From Apostichopus japonicus (taxonomy: Eukaryota; Echinodermata; Holothuroidea; Aspidochirotida; Stichopodidae), in the NCBI RefSeq assembly GCF_037975245.1, contig NC_092577.1:866001-930000 (forward strand): a DNA stretch of 64,000 nt, read 5' to 3'. The translations under genes were made by a program, and so were the position numbers. Positions 13,701-28,700 of this stretch are shown here, piece by piece (position 1 is the stretch's first letter; each line of letters begins with the position of its first letter). Below the pieces are notes generated by a model. That model saw only the letters and a list, made by a program, of their open reading frames with translations, ran no database searches and was not told where the DNA came from.

Positions 13701-16700
13701 AAATAATGACATGTCCCCTCCTTTGGAAACGGTTACCTCATACGACCCCAGCGTCCTCGATGGAAGCAGAACCTGGTTGAGAGGAGAAGACTTAGTAGTC
13801 TTCGATCATCTAATGCTCCATGACCTGGGTCACCTGGCAACCGACCCAAATACAACAGAGTAAGGAAGAGCATCAATATTGTAATATTAAAAAATACAAA
13901 ATATTATTAAGTCCGTTTAATTTTAAAAACAAAATCTTGAATGTTACCAATAATTCTCTTGAATTAAATCACCAATCAGATGTTTCATACCATGAATGGC
14001 AAAGTGTGTAGTTATTTGTAGTAAACCTATACCTATTGGTCTTGTTAGCCATAATAAAATCCAGGTTGGTAAAAATTGTTATTGATCATTCATTGACAGG
14101 TTTACATGGAACTAATCAATCAGAACTGCTGGAGAAAGATAAAATACTTTGTGGCATCTAATTTGACAAATTGTTCTAAAACTGGCAGATAAATAGTACT
14201 GTAGATAGAGAAATCAAATTGAATTTATGGTAAATTTGGTAGTGAAAAGTATCCAGTTTGCAATTGGGTTTTTATTCATAACTTTTTTATCATTTTAATG
14301 CATAGTACAATTTTCATGTATAAATTAAATAATTAGTCATTTTTGATATCGTGCATTTCATTTTTGGCAGTTTAAATTTAAATTTTGTTATAATTTCAGA
14401 TTCCATGCATTCTCTCTACTGGCTGACCAAACCTCTTTCCTTCATGTGGGGCCGGGCCAGGTTCATGTTATAACAGTCGCAGAATACAATGAAATGGAGG
14501 CGAATATTTATGTATATGAGGGCGGTATTCTGATATTACCTCCGTCCTTTGCATGCTACGGAGTCACCATACACGTGAGGTAATTATTTGCATCATTGAG
14601 AGTTTTCACTTACCTATCTCCACACACATGTTACACTCTGATATGTAGCAGACTCTTTGTTTTCATTGACGTTGATGTATTCATCTGTCTCCTACAGAGG
14701 GGTCATCGTTGTTCATGATGTCCACACACATGTTACACTGTGATATGTAGCAGACTCTTTGTTTTCATTGATGTTGATTTGTTCATCTGTCTCCTACAGA
14801 GGTGTCATCGTTGTTCATGATGTCCACACACATGTTACACTCTGTGATATGTAGCAGACTCTTTGTTTTCATTGATGTTTATTTGTTCATCTGTCTCCTA
14901 CAGAGGTGTCATCGTTGTTCATGATGTCCACACACATGTTACACTCTGTGATATGTAGCAGACTCTTTGTTTTCATTGATGTTGATGTGTTCATCTGTCT
15001 CCTACAGATGTGTCATTGTTGTTCATGATGTCCACACACATGTTACACTCTGTGATATGTAGCAGACTCTTTGTTTTCATTGATGTTGATGTATTCATCT
15101 GTCTCCTACAGAGGTGACATCGTTGTTCATGATGTCCACACACATGTTACACTCTGTGATATGTAGCAGACTCTTTGTTTTCATTGATGTTGATTTGTTC
15201 ATCTGTCTCCTACAGAGGTGTCATCGTTGTTCATGATGTCCACACACATGTTACACTCTGTGATATGTAGCAGACTCTTTGTTTTCATTGATGTTGATGT
15301 GTTCATCTGTCTCCTACAGAGGTGACATCGTTGTTCATGATGTCCACACACATGTTACACTCTGTGATATGTAGCAGACTCTTTGTTTTCATTCATGTTG
15401 ATGTGTTCATCTGTCTCCTACAGAGGTGTCATCGTTGTTCATTATGTCCACACACATGTTACACTCTGTGATATGTAGCAGACTCTTTGTTTTCATTGAT
15501 GTTGATTTGTTCATCTGTCTCCTACAGAGGTGTCTTTGTTGTTCATTATGTCCACACGCATGTAACACTCTGTGATGTGTAGCAGACTCTTTGTTTTCAT
15601 TGATGTTGATTTGTTCATCTGTCTCCTACAGAGGTGTCATCGTTGTTCATGATGTCCACACGCATGTTACACTCTGTGATATGTAGCAGACTCTTTGTTT
15701 TCATGATGTTGATTTGTTCATCTGTCTCCTACAGAGGTGTCATCGTTGTTCATGATGTCCACACACATGTTACACTCTGTGATGTGTAGCAGACTCTTTG
15801 TTTTCATTGATGTTGATTTGTTCGTCTGTCTCCTACAGAGGTGTCATCGTTGTTCATGATGTCCACACACATGTTACACTCTGTGATGTGTAGCAGACTC
15901 TTTGTTTTCATTGATGTTGATTTGTTCGTCTGTCTCCTACAGAGGTGTCATCGTTGTTCATGATGTCCACACACATGTTACACTTGTGATGTGTAGCAGA
16001 CTCTTTGTTTTCATTGATGTTGATTTGTTCGTCTGTCTCCTACAGAGGTGTCTTTGTTGTTCATTATGTCCACACACATGTTACACTCTGTGATGTGTAG
16101 CAGACTCTTTGTTTTCATTGATGTTGATGTGTTTGTCTGTCTCCTACAGAGGTGTCTTTGTTGTTCATTATGTCCACACACATGTTACACTCTGTGATGT
16201 GTAGCAGACTCTTTGTTTTCATTGATGTTGATGTGTTCGTCTGTCTCCTACAGAGGTGTCATCGTTGTTCATGATGTCCACACACATGTTACACTCTGTG
16301 ATGTGTAGCAGACTCTTTGTTTTCATTGATGTTGATTTGTTCGTCTGTCTCCTACAGAGGTGTCATCGTTGTTCATGATGTCCACACACATGTTACACTT
16401 GTGATGTGTAGCAGACTCTTTGTTTTCATTGATGTTGATTTGTTCGTCTGTCTCCTACAGAGATGTCTTTGTTGTTCATTATGTCCACACACATGTTACA
16501 CTCTGTGATGTGTAGCAGACTCTTTGTTTTCATGATGTTGATTTGTTCATCTGTCTCCTACAGAGGTGTCATCGTTGTTCATGATGTCCACACGCATGTT
16601 ACACTCTGTGATATGTAGCAGACTCTTTGTTTTCATTGATGTTGATGTGTTCATCTGTCTCCTACAGAGGTGTCATCGTTGTTCATGATGTCCACACACA

Positions 16701-19700
16701 TGTTACACTCTGTGATATGTAGCAGACTCTTTGTTTTCATTGATGTTGATGTGTTCATCTGTCTCCTACAGAGGTGTCATCGTTGTTCATGATGTCCACA
16801 CACATGTTACACTCTGTGATATGTAGCAGACTCTTTGTTTTCATTGATGTTGATGTGTTCATCTGTCTCCTACAGAGGTGACATCGTTGTTCATGATGTC
16901 CACACACATGTTACACTCTGTGATATGTAGCAGACTCTTTGTTTTCATTGATGTTGATGTGTTCATCTGTCTCCTACAGAGGTGTCATCGTTGTTCATGA
17001 TGTCCACACACATGTTACACTCTGTGATGTGTAGCAGACTCTTTGTTTTCATGATGTTGATGTGTTCATCTGTCTCCTACAGAGGTGTCATCGTTGTTCA
17101 TGATGTCCACACACATGTTACACTCTGTGATATGTAGCAGACTCTTTGTTTTCATTGATGTTGATGTGTTCATCTGTCTCCTACAGAGGTGTCATCGTTG
17201 TTCATGATGTCCACACACATGTTACACTCTGTGATATGTAGCAGACTCTTTGTTTTCATTGATGTTGATGTGTTCATCTGTCTCCTACAGAGGTGTCATC
17301 GTTGTTCATGATGTCCACACACATGTTACACTCTGTGATATGTAGCAGACTCTTTGTTTTCATTCATGTTGATGTGTTCATCTGTCTCCTACAGAGGTGT
17401 CATCGTTGTTCATTATGTCCACACACATGTTACACTCTGTGATATGTAGCAGACTCTTTGTTTTCATTGATGTTGATTTGTTCATCTGTCTCCTACAGAG
17501 GTGTCTTTGTTGTTCATTATGTCCACACGCATGTAACACTCTGTGATGTGTAGCAGACTCTTTGTTTTCATTGATGTTGATTTGTTCATCTGTCTCCTAC
17601 AGAGGTGTCATCGTTGTTCATGATGTCCACACGCATGTTACACTCTGTGATATGTAGCAGACTCTTTGTTTTCATGATGTTGATTTGTTCATCTGTCTCC
17701 TACAGAGGTGTCATCGTTGTTCATGATGTCCACACACATGTTACACTCTGTGATGTGTAGCAGACTCTTTGTTTTCATTGATGTTGATTTGTTCGTCTGT
17801 CTCCTACAGAGGTGTCATCGTTGTTCATGATGTCCACACACATGTTACACTCTGTGATGTGTAGCAGACTCTTTGTTTTCATTGATGTTGATTTGTTCGT
17901 CTGTCTCCTACAGAGGTGTCATCGTTGTTCATGATGTCCACACACATGTTACACTTGTGATGTGTAGCAGACTCTTTGTTTTCATTGATGTTGATTTGTT
18001 CGTCTGTCTCCTACAGAGGTGTCTTTGTTGTTCATTATGTCCACACACATGTTACACTCTGTGATGTGTAGCAGACTCTTTGTTTTCATTGATGTTGATG
18101 TGTTCGTCTGTCTCCTACAGAGGTGTCTTTGTTGTTCATTATGTCCACACACATGTTACACTCTGTGATGTGTAGCAGACTCTTTGTTTTCATTGATGTT
18201 GATGTGTTCGTCTGTCTCCTACAGAGGTGTCATCGTTGTTCATGATGTCCACACACATGTTACACTCTGTGATGTGTAGCAGACTCTTTGTTTTCATTGA
18301 TGTTGATTTGTTCGTCTGTCTCCTACAGAGGTGTCATCGTTGTTCATGATGTCCACACACATGTTACACTTGTGATGTGTAGCAGACTCTTTGTTTTCAT
18401 TGATGTTGATTTGTTCGTCTGTCTCCTACAGAGGTGTCTTTGTTGTTCATTATGTCCACACACATGTTACACTCTGTGATGTGTAGCAGACTCTTTGTTT
18501 TCATGATGTTGATTTGTTCATCTGTCTCCTACAGAGGTGTCATCGTTGTTCATGATGTCCACACGCATGTTACACTCTGTGATATGTAGCAGACTCTTTG
18601 TTTTCATGATGTTGATTTGTTCATCTGTCTCCTACAGAGGTGTCATCGTTGTTCATGATGTCCACACACATGTTACACTCTGTGATATGTAGCAGACTCT
18701 TTGTTTTCATTGATGTTGATGTGTTCATCTGTCTCCTACAGAGGTGTCATCGTTGTTCATGATGTCCACACACATGTTACACTCTGTGATATGTAGCAGA
18801 CTCTTTGTTTTCATTGATGTTGATGTGTTCATCTGTCTCCTACAGAGGTGTCATCGTTGTTCATGATGTCCACACACATGTTACACTCTGTGATATGTAG
18901 CAGACTCTTTGTTTTCATTGATGTTGATGTGTTCATCTGTCTCCTACAGAGGTGACATCGTTGTTCATGATGTCCACACACATGTTACACTCTGTGATAT
19001 GTAGCAGACTCTTTGTTTTCATTGATGTTGATGTGTTCATCTGTCTCCTACAGAGGTGTCATCGTTGTTCATGATGTCCACACACATGTTACACTCTGTG
19101 ATGTGTAGCAGACTCTTTGTTTTCATGATGTTGATGTGTTCATCTGTCTCCTACAGAGGTGTCATCGTTGTTCATGATGTCCACACACATGTTACACTCT
19201 GTGATATGTAGCAGACTCTTTGTTTTCATTGATGTTGATGTGTTCATCTGTCTCCTACAGAGGTGTCATCGTTGTTCATGATGTCCACACACATGTTACA
19301 CTCTGTGATATGTAGCAGACTCTTTGTTTTCATTGATGTTGATGTGTTCATCTGTCTCCTACAGAGGTGTCATCGTTGTTCATGATGTCCACACACATGT
19401 TACACTCTGTGATATGTAGCAGACTCTTTGTTTTCATTCATGTTGATGTGTTCATCTGTCTCCTACAGAGGTGTCATCTTTGTTCATGATGTCCACACAC
19501 ATGTTACACTCTGTGATATGTAGCAGACTCTTTGTTTTCATTGACGTTGATTTGTTCATCTGTCTCCTACAGAGGTGTCATCGTTGTTCATGATGTCACA
19601 TGTTACACTCTGTGATATGTAGCAGACTCTTTGTTTTCATCGACGTTGATTTGTTCATCTGTCTCCTACAGAGGTGTCATCGTTGTTCATGATGTCACAT

Positions 19701-22700
19701 GTTACACTCTGTGATATGTAGCAGACTCTTTGTTTTCATTCATGTTGATTTGTTCATCTGTCTCCTACAGAGGTGTCATCGTTGTTCATGATGTCACATG
19801 TTACACTCTGTGATATGTAGCAGACTCTTTGTTTTCATTCATGTTGATGTGTTCATCTGTCTCCTACAGAGGTGACATCGTTGTTCATGATGTCCACACA
19901 CATGTTACACTCTGTGATATGTAGCAGACTCTTTGTTTTCATTGATGTTGATGTGTTCATCTGTCTCCTACAGAGGTGTCATCGTTGTTCATGATGTCCA
20001 CACACATGTTACACTCTGTGATATGTAGCAGACTCTTTGTTTTCATGATGTTGATTTATTCATCTGTCTCCTACAGAGGTGACATCGTTGTTCATGATGT
20101 CCACACACATGTTACACTCTGTGATATGTAGCAGACTCTTTGTTTTCATGATGTTGATTTATTCATCTGTCTCCTACAGAGGTGTCATCGTTGTTTATGA
20201 TGTCCACACACATGTTAAACTCTGTGATGTGTAGCAGACTCTTTGTTTTCATGATGTTGATGTGTTCATCTGTCTCCTACAGAGGTGTCATCGTTGTTCA
20301 TGATGTCACAATCGGTCAAGGCTGCCGCCTCCTGCTCTCTCCTGCCGGTACCACCTCTGTCCGTAATAACAGCATCGATACGTCATGGAATGCCACTGAC
20401 CATGGACTGCCTGGACACTATCAGTTCACCACTCTCACTGTTAGTGACGGGGGAGAGGTAACGTCAACAGAGTCTGCAGATGAGTTGAAATATTTCACAC
20501 TTTATGCTGCCGGGATCTATGTGGAAGGAGGAGGCTTCCTTCATAATGTGGACCTTACAGTAAAGGCCACAGATCTGGTCGTTAATGACTTAGGCCGTCT
20601 GGTAGCTGACTCTCACGCATTGCCTTGTGTCAATCCTGATGGAACAGGGAAGACTGTGACGTATGGGGCTTCAGGTATGTCTATATGTTAGTGGGGTGGG
20701 GCTGAGTATGGGAGGAGGGAGGGGTGTCAGGTAGGTCTATTTGTGTGATAGGGGGTCACTGAAGCTGGGAGGGGCTTCAGGTATGTCTATGTGTATGGGT
20801 GGGGGGTTGAGGATGAGAGGAGGGAGGGTCTTCAGGTATGTCTATGTGTGTAAAGGGGGGACTGAAGCTGGGAGGAGGGAGGGGTGTCAGGTATGTCCAT
20901 ATGTGGGAGGGGGGCTGAGGATCAGAGGAGGGGACTGAGGATCGGAGAAGGGTGGTTTCAGGTATGTCTATGTGTGAGGAGGGGGGATGAGAATGGGAGG
21001 AGGGAGGGGCTTTAGGTATGTCTGGGTGTGTGGGGGGATGAGAATGGGGAGGAAGGGGCTTCAGGTATGTCTATGTGTGTGTGGGGGGACTGAGGATGGG
21101 AGGGAGGGGGTTCATTTGCTGGCGGTAGGTAGGTATGTTTGAAGATTGGTGAGCTATGGTTCTGGTTTGACAAAGGTAACAGAAGTTACATCACATTATA
21201 CTGCAGGTTTAGGAGACTACTTTTTATTCTTAGTGTAACTAGTCCCTTAATACTTTATAAGTTTCAGTCTAGTTGTTACCTTAGCCTTTCCTTTTCAAGA
21301 GTTTGCTTTGTCGTTTTCTTGAGAAAGGGGGATGGGGCGAATGGGGGGGGGGGAATATTGTTGATGACCAAGCAACCTTCAGTTCATAACACTCTCATAT
21401 TACTTCAATTCATTCAGTCTTATTTTCCAAATCTTTCCTTATTTTTAATTTCTAGGTGCCGGTCACGGGGGTCGTGGGGGCAGAGGGAGCCTAACCAAGT
21501 CTACGGGAGCTGCCTTTGGGAGTGTCTTTGAACCCGTTGAATTTGGATGCCTTGGTGGAGGTGGCAATGGGGGTGGTGGAGGAGGTAGGATTAAGCTCTA
21601 TGTGACCGGTACCATGCAGATTGATGGTGAAGTCAGCGCCAATGGTGCAGATGGTGACCTCAATAAAGCAAGTGGTGGAGGCAGTGGAGGATCCATCATG
21701 ATTCATGCTGAACATATGCAGGTAAGAAGGACTTAACAACCTGCTGATCAAAATTGTGATAACTCTATCAACAAATTTGAATGTTTTAAAGTTTGTCATC
21801 TATTCTACACTGTCTTGCTGCATAAGTGACATATCAGAATCGATAGGAGACGGTTGTGAATAAAACAAATGTGGGAAATTTGAAATACAAGAAGTAAGGA
21901 GATTGCTAAGAATTTTTAGTATTGACTGTGAAGTGTGACGTGCATGAGGAATGAACTTTATGACAAGTATTGTGTGAATGAAGTGTTCATTTTGAAAATT
22001 AATGAAACTATAATAAAACTAGACCTGGTGAGATTTAGTGGCGAGTTACAGCAAAGATGTGTTCTCCTCCATTCTATACAACCTTTGACAAATCTGTTAT
22101 GAGTAACCCTGACTAATGTTACAAAATGATTACTAGGCTACTTCCAACTGGCCGTATCTGTTTACTTTTTCTTTCCAGTAAAAGCCAGAAGGTATTATCT
22201 TGTCCAGTTTGGTGGAATCATCTATTATATAAATAAAACCTAAACACTCGAGGAATAAATGACTATAACCCAGAGTTTTATATCCAGATTAACTTCAGCC
22301 AATTAGAAATATTTGCCTTGGAAGTGCTGAACACCTGGGCTAAGAATCTTAAAAATAAGTACACTTTCTGAAACTATTGTGGTATAAGTGCAGCTAAGAA
22401 ATTGGGTTGTTTGAGATGTTAGATTGCCAGCTAAGTGGATGTACTCTCCTTTCCTTCCCCAGGGGTACGGAGCTGTTCAGGTCAACGGAGGTGATGGGAG
22501 CATCTACAGCACCCACCAGGGGGGTGGGGGCTCTGCTGGACGCATTGCGGTATACTTCTCACTTAACAGAACATTCTCCGGTGAATTTCAAGCTTTTGGA
22601 GGTCTAAGGGGCGGACCAAATGCTGGAGATGGCGGGCCGGGCACTGCATTCTTTTATCACACAAGTAAGAAACCGATCTTAATAGGCTAATACCTCCTGA

Positions 22701-25700
22701 TTCTAACCCACACCTGGGGAATATATCAAATCTGGTTAGATGAGAAAAAGCTATAGCTAGCATAAAATAGGGTTGGTTTTTGTCTTAAATGAAGAAACAT
22801 AGAAATTCTTTACTCTTAAACACAATTAATAAACTAAAATTAGATTGGTGATCGTGTAGCGATTTAGACTTACTGATAGTGTTACAGAGTAACTGATTAC
22901 TACATACTTAAAGCAATATAGGCATACTTACACGTACTTACAGCAATAACTTTATTCATATGGTAATTAGTTATTCATAGTCTTTCAGAGTAACTGACAG
23001 CAACATATGTAAAACAATACAGTCATACTTATAGCAACTTATAGCTGCAATTCAAATAATTCCTACAGTAATATACTCTTAGTCTCTGAGAGTTACTGAC
23101 AGCCACAAGCATAAGGCCTTATAGCTACATAGTGTCAACTTCACTCTTACAGTGGTGTACTCATAGTCTCCCAAAGTGTCTCACAGTCACACATATTCAG
23201 ACAATACAGAGATGCTTGCAGCTACTTAGCTGCAGCCATATTCCTACCGTAAATTTCTCCAACATTTGCTGACATCTTTCAGGGTTTAATCATCGCACTC
23301 TTGTTGTCAATAATATTGGCCGAGGGCCTGGCGAGATGGAGAATGCTATTGAAAGCTACCAGGATCTCAGTGAAGATGAGAGCAGAGCGTGGCTTCTCCC
23401 GATATCAGGAGAACATGAATTTGCAGGTACAGGACGAAGCACATTATAACTACTTTAACAACATTTAAATGTGATACCGAAATGTTTAGTTAGTTTAAAT
23501 ATAAACTTATATATCCAACAGGGTGTTAGTGGGAATTTATTGTCAATGGGCTTTACAATGCAGGAAAACTGTTTGGTAAAGTGGAATCTTTTACTCTATT
23601 CAGAAAGATGGGAATATGAAAAGTAAAAATATGCAGAGGTTTTTCAAATTTCTAACTTACAAAAAACGGTGAGTAAGTGACTTAGGATTCTGGAGGCAAG
23701 AATAAGAAAATACATTGACTACTGCCATTATGGCAATACAGTAGTTAGAAATTTTTGAAATGATTTCTAATTACACGAATTAATATTTACTCTTCTAGTT
23801 GTGTGAACTTTCCTCTTTGCTAGTTATTCAACAATTAAGAAGAAAACATGATCATGTGATTGAACAACTTTTGATGTAAAAATATCTGACATAACCAATG
23901 AATATCTTGATTATGTAAATATCTTGTTTATGGTATAATTTTCTTGACAGGAAATCATAACTACTACTTTGAGGAGCTCCAAATATACGGCAACGCCCAT
24001 CTAGCTGCCCTCCAGGAACCCTTAGATGCCTCTGCAAGCATCTACTTTGAGAACATGATTGGAGACAGGACAGGGACGTTGCACATTGGACCAAACCAGG
24101 AGATGGATTTATATAGAGAGGAGGTGGATTTACCTTTCAGTGTCAGGGTTTACCAAGACGGCCATCTTGGGTTAGCTAACAGGACCGTCGTCCACGATGT
24201 CACCATCTATATGGACGGTGCCCTCAGCTACGTGGACAACCTCACCCTTCACCATGGGGGTAGATTTTGGTTGAATCACCACGGTCATACCAGCCAATCG
24301 GAAGTGGGCTTCTATGAGTTTGATCACGTTCATGTACAGGATGACGGATATATCCACATGGTCTCTGATCCTGTAGAGGACACTAGTATCAACTTTAACG
24401 TCATCACCCTTCATGTCGATGGTGGCGGTCTGGTGGAGGGTAGCTATGTCTACATTCATGCAGAGAATATAACTGTTGATGCAGGAGGGGTTTTCAGAGG
24501 GGATGGATTAGGGTACAGTGTCACTGATGGGGTGTCTACCTATCCTAATGGTACTTTCAGATGGGGTCGTCATGGGGTCATCAACTTTGGTCTCGGATTC
24601 ACAGGATCAGGAGGATCATCTGGTGCCGGACATGGGGGAAGTGGAGGACACGGTCAGGGTAGGTACTAAGCATGTATATATGGTACTGTATGTTACTGTA
24701 TGATAATGAATGGATAGGTTTTAAGAGTTATAGGTACTTTAAAGCATGGTATATATGTTAATGTATGATAATGAATTGATAAGTTCCATGGTAGTGAAGT
24801 AAAATATTAGTAGTTATTATAACAGTTATTATAAGGTTAACATTCACTGATGTACTCATATACTGAAGGTTTCATATTTGTCCATAGGAGCTGCCAAGAC
24901 AGGTCTACCATACAGTGACCTCTACGAACCAGAGGAGTTTGGAAGCGCAGGAGGAGGTCCCATTGGAGGTTCTGGCGGTGGTAGGATATGGTTCAATGTG
25001 ACGGATACCATCCACATCGACGGAGTGGTATCATCAGATGGTAACCCTGGGGGAGTGGGCAGTGGAGGTGGAAGTGGTGGCAGTATTTGGATGCACTGTA
25101 ACTTGATCAAAGGGTACGGTACCATCAGCACCAACGGTGGAGAGGCGGGGTCCAACTCTGGTGGTGGTGCTGGAGGTAGGATAGCACTCAACTTCTGGAA
25201 AAATGAGACTTCCAACGGGTTTAAGTTTGAGTCCCACGGGGGGTTGCCCGATGGCGACTGGGAGGGCGGAGGTCCAGGGACAGTGTTCATGTACCATCAC
25301 GAACATGAACATCGCACTCTGTACGTAGAAAATGCTTACATTTACCCGAAGCAGAAAACTATCGACTGGAACAATGTAGAGGAAGATGGCTGCAGGGCTT
25401 GGATTCTGCCAGTCTCTGGGACTCACCGACATGCTGCCAGTAACAACGAATTTCATTTTGAAGAAATCCAGATATACGACGGTGCCCATGTAGCTGTGAT
25501 GCCACCTGGGGAAGCACTGGTGGTGGTTGAGTCACTCGGCTTAAACGATAACATGGATTTCACATTCCTATGGTCGAACTCAACAGAGATGGAAGCCACC
25601 ATTTTCTTCAAGCACATGATCGGAGATCGGACCGGAGCCATTCATATCGCAGATAAGCAAGAGATGGATCTGGAGAGACCAGAAATTGATTTGCCTTTCA

Positions 25701-28700
25701 GCACTTACGTCTACCACGACGGCCACCTCGGACTGGCACCCAAGACAGTGGTTCATGGTGTGGAGATATTCAATGCTGGGCTGCTCTCCCATATCGTCAA
25801 CCTTACACTTCACCACGGGGGATTTCTGTGGACACAGTATGGTGGGAGGACGGCAGGCCAACCACCCCACCATTATGCATTCCAAACCGTGAGAATTCAA
25901 GATGGCTCTACGATTAATTCAACCACCGATCCCATCGACGAACCGGGTATAACCTTCATTACGGAATCCATCTATATTGAAGGCGGAGGTATCTTACATG
26001 GCACCAAACTCACAATGATCTCAGAAAACATTACCATTGATGCTGGAGGTAGCCTCACGGCAGAAGGACTTGGCTACACGGGTCACCACAGCAACGATAC
26101 CCATGGTGAAGATTCCCTTCATGGTGATGTCAACCTTGGTAAACCGCATCCAGTCTATGGTTTAGGTGGTGGAGGTGGTCATGGAGGCAGTGGAGGTAGA
26201 GGGCCCAATGGTAAGGCTGGGTTTGCCTATGGGGACCTGTATGAACCTTTCCTCTTTGGAAGTGCTGGTGGTCACGGCTTGAATAATCAGCATGGTGGTA
26301 CAGGTGGTGGCTACATATGGTTGAACATTTCTGATACCATTCACATCGACGGTGAACTGACAGCCAATGGTGGCTATGCAGATGCTGTTGGTAGTGGAGG
26401 AGGCAGTGCAGGGAGTGTATGGTTACATTGTGATACCATCAAAGGTTACGGAAGGATAGCAGTGAATGGTGGGGATGGGTACGAAGACAACCAATCCCCA
26501 GGGGCCGGAGGAGCAGGTGGACGCTTGGCGATGTACTTCTACAAAAATGAGACGGCAAATGGCTTCAACTACCATTCTCGGGGCGGCAGAGCAGGAGGTC
26601 CGCTTGCGGAAAATGGTGGAGCAGGGACGGTGTTCCTTTATCACATGGAATATGATCATCGTACTCTGCTAATCGACAATGGTGGTCTGGAGGCCTGGAC
26701 GGATCACCACACGCTATACGATTACTCTGATTGGGCAGATGACGGATGCAGGACCTGGATACTCTCACTGTCTGGACATCACTACTTCGCTGGTGGCAAT
26801 CACGACTTCCATTTCGAAGAGCTCCAGATTTACGGCTCTGCTCATCTGGCTGTGCTGACCGAACCGTTCGGTAGAAATGCCACTCTGTTTTTCTTGTACA
26901 TGATCGGGGACAGGACGGGGACGGTCCACATCTCAGAAAACCAGTCGTTGGATCTCCACAGACCTGAAATAGACCTTCCGTTCAGCGCCAGGGTCTACGC
27001 CGATGGTTACCTGGGTTTAGCTCCAGACACCTATGTCCATGGGGTTAGTATCTGGCTGCATGGTACCATCGCTCATGTGAAGAATATGACGCTTCACCAT
27101 TATGGCATGTTTACCATGGAACATGGTGGCCGTTCCCTAGGTGATGAAGAAAGCAGTTATCACTTTGATAACATTCTGGTCCAGGATGACGGGACTGTTT
27201 TAGGAGTTACTTCGACCACCAAAGATCCAGGTATTTCCCTCTATGTTGACACTCTCACCATCGAAGGAGGAGGAACCGTCCATGGGACTCGATTGTTCAT
27301 ACAGACAGAGAACATCACCATCGACGATGGCGGTAGTCTGAATGTTAACGGCCGAGGGTATAACCGAACTGACATCAGGGACGATGCCGTTGGAGTCAAC
27401 ATTGGACAGGGCGTGGCAAGCACAACGGGGTCATCTGGTGGAGGGTTTGGAGGGACCTCAGGAAGGGGAAAAGGTACTCCTCTGACCGGGCAACCATACG
27501 GTAACTTGTATGAACCATTTGACTTTGGTAGCTCGGGCGGTGGAACCATGGGAGGTGCTGGCGGTGGAATACTGCTGCTAAATGTCACAGGATTTGCCAT
27601 AATTGATGGTGTCGTGAGTGCCAATGGGGTGATGGGCGGAGACACAATCAGTGGTAGTGGTAGTGGGGGTACCATACTTATGACCACCAATGTGTTAAGA
27701 GGACAGGGTGTCATTGCTTCAAATGGTGGTGACCAGTCCCAAGATTATCAAGGAGGTGCCGGATCCGGAGGCCGGATTGCCGTTTACTTTGAGGTCAACG
27801 AAACGTATCGAGGTGAGTTTCACTGCCACGGAGGGGAGGCCTTCAACCAAGGGGAATCTGGCGGTCCGGGTACCGTGTTTCTTTACCACCTAATTCATGA
27901 GCACAGGACGTTACTGGTGGACAATGCCCACTTGACATCTTCCTATGTTGGCCCCATAGCCACTTACTCGGACCTCAGTCGGGACAGCTTCAAAGCCTGG
28001 ATTCTTCCCCAATCTGGTGAGCACCACTTTGCTGGCGGGAATCATAACTACCACTTTGAGGAACTCCAGATCCTCGGCAATGCACATCTCGGTTACAGGA
28101 CCGAACCGTACGATATGGGAGCCTCTTTCTTCTTCAAGCACATGATCGGCGACTGGACTGGAAACGTTCACGTGGGACCCAATCAAGTCATGGACCTCGA
28201 GAGGCATTTCATCAACGTTCCGTTCAACATTTACATTTACCAGCGCGGTTACACCGGTTTAGGATATTTGACGGTTCTCAGTGAAGTCTTTGTTCACATA
28301 GAGGGTGAAATGGATCATGTTAATGATTTGATTTTGTACAATGGGGGCGAGATACGGGCTTTCCTGACAGGTTCCGCCAGTTCCACCAAAGAACGACATT
28401 ATTCATTCGAATCCATCAGGATCAAAGCAGATTCGAGATTTAATTTCTCGATGCCCTTCGCTCATCCAGATCAATATAGACTCTCGGTCAGTTCTGATCT
28501 GTACGTAGAAGGAGGCGGATTAATTTATGGAAAGAACGTCTTCATCCACAGCAGTGGAAATATGACGGTAGATGATGGAGGCTCAGTAGATGTCAGTGAC
28601 GGAGGCTTTCTGACCAATCAGGGACCAGGTAAGGGGATATCACATTTTTTATGACCAATCAGGGACCAGTTAGGGGGTTACACAATTCATTTCATATTTG

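Noticed and set aside
13673-13859. Alternative exon-13 start after ttacag at 13672
   Set aside because: Would enter in the wrong phase relative to exon 12 and lose the NRTLLVANN reading; the acceptor at 13659 keeps frame.
15902-18479. Four identical 63-residue frames in intron 14
   Set aside because: Incidental frames through variant satellite units; identical because of the 1,971-bp higher-order duplication.
14585-20282. CRISPR-like array of regular repeats
   Set aside because: Units are directly contiguous with no unique spacers, and the context is a eukaryotic intron. The same holds for all other arrays in the window.
24922-27714. Pro-rich minus-strand frames opposite exon 20
   Set aside because: GGT/GGA glycine codons read as proline or serine codons on the reverse strand; these are shadows of the real exon.
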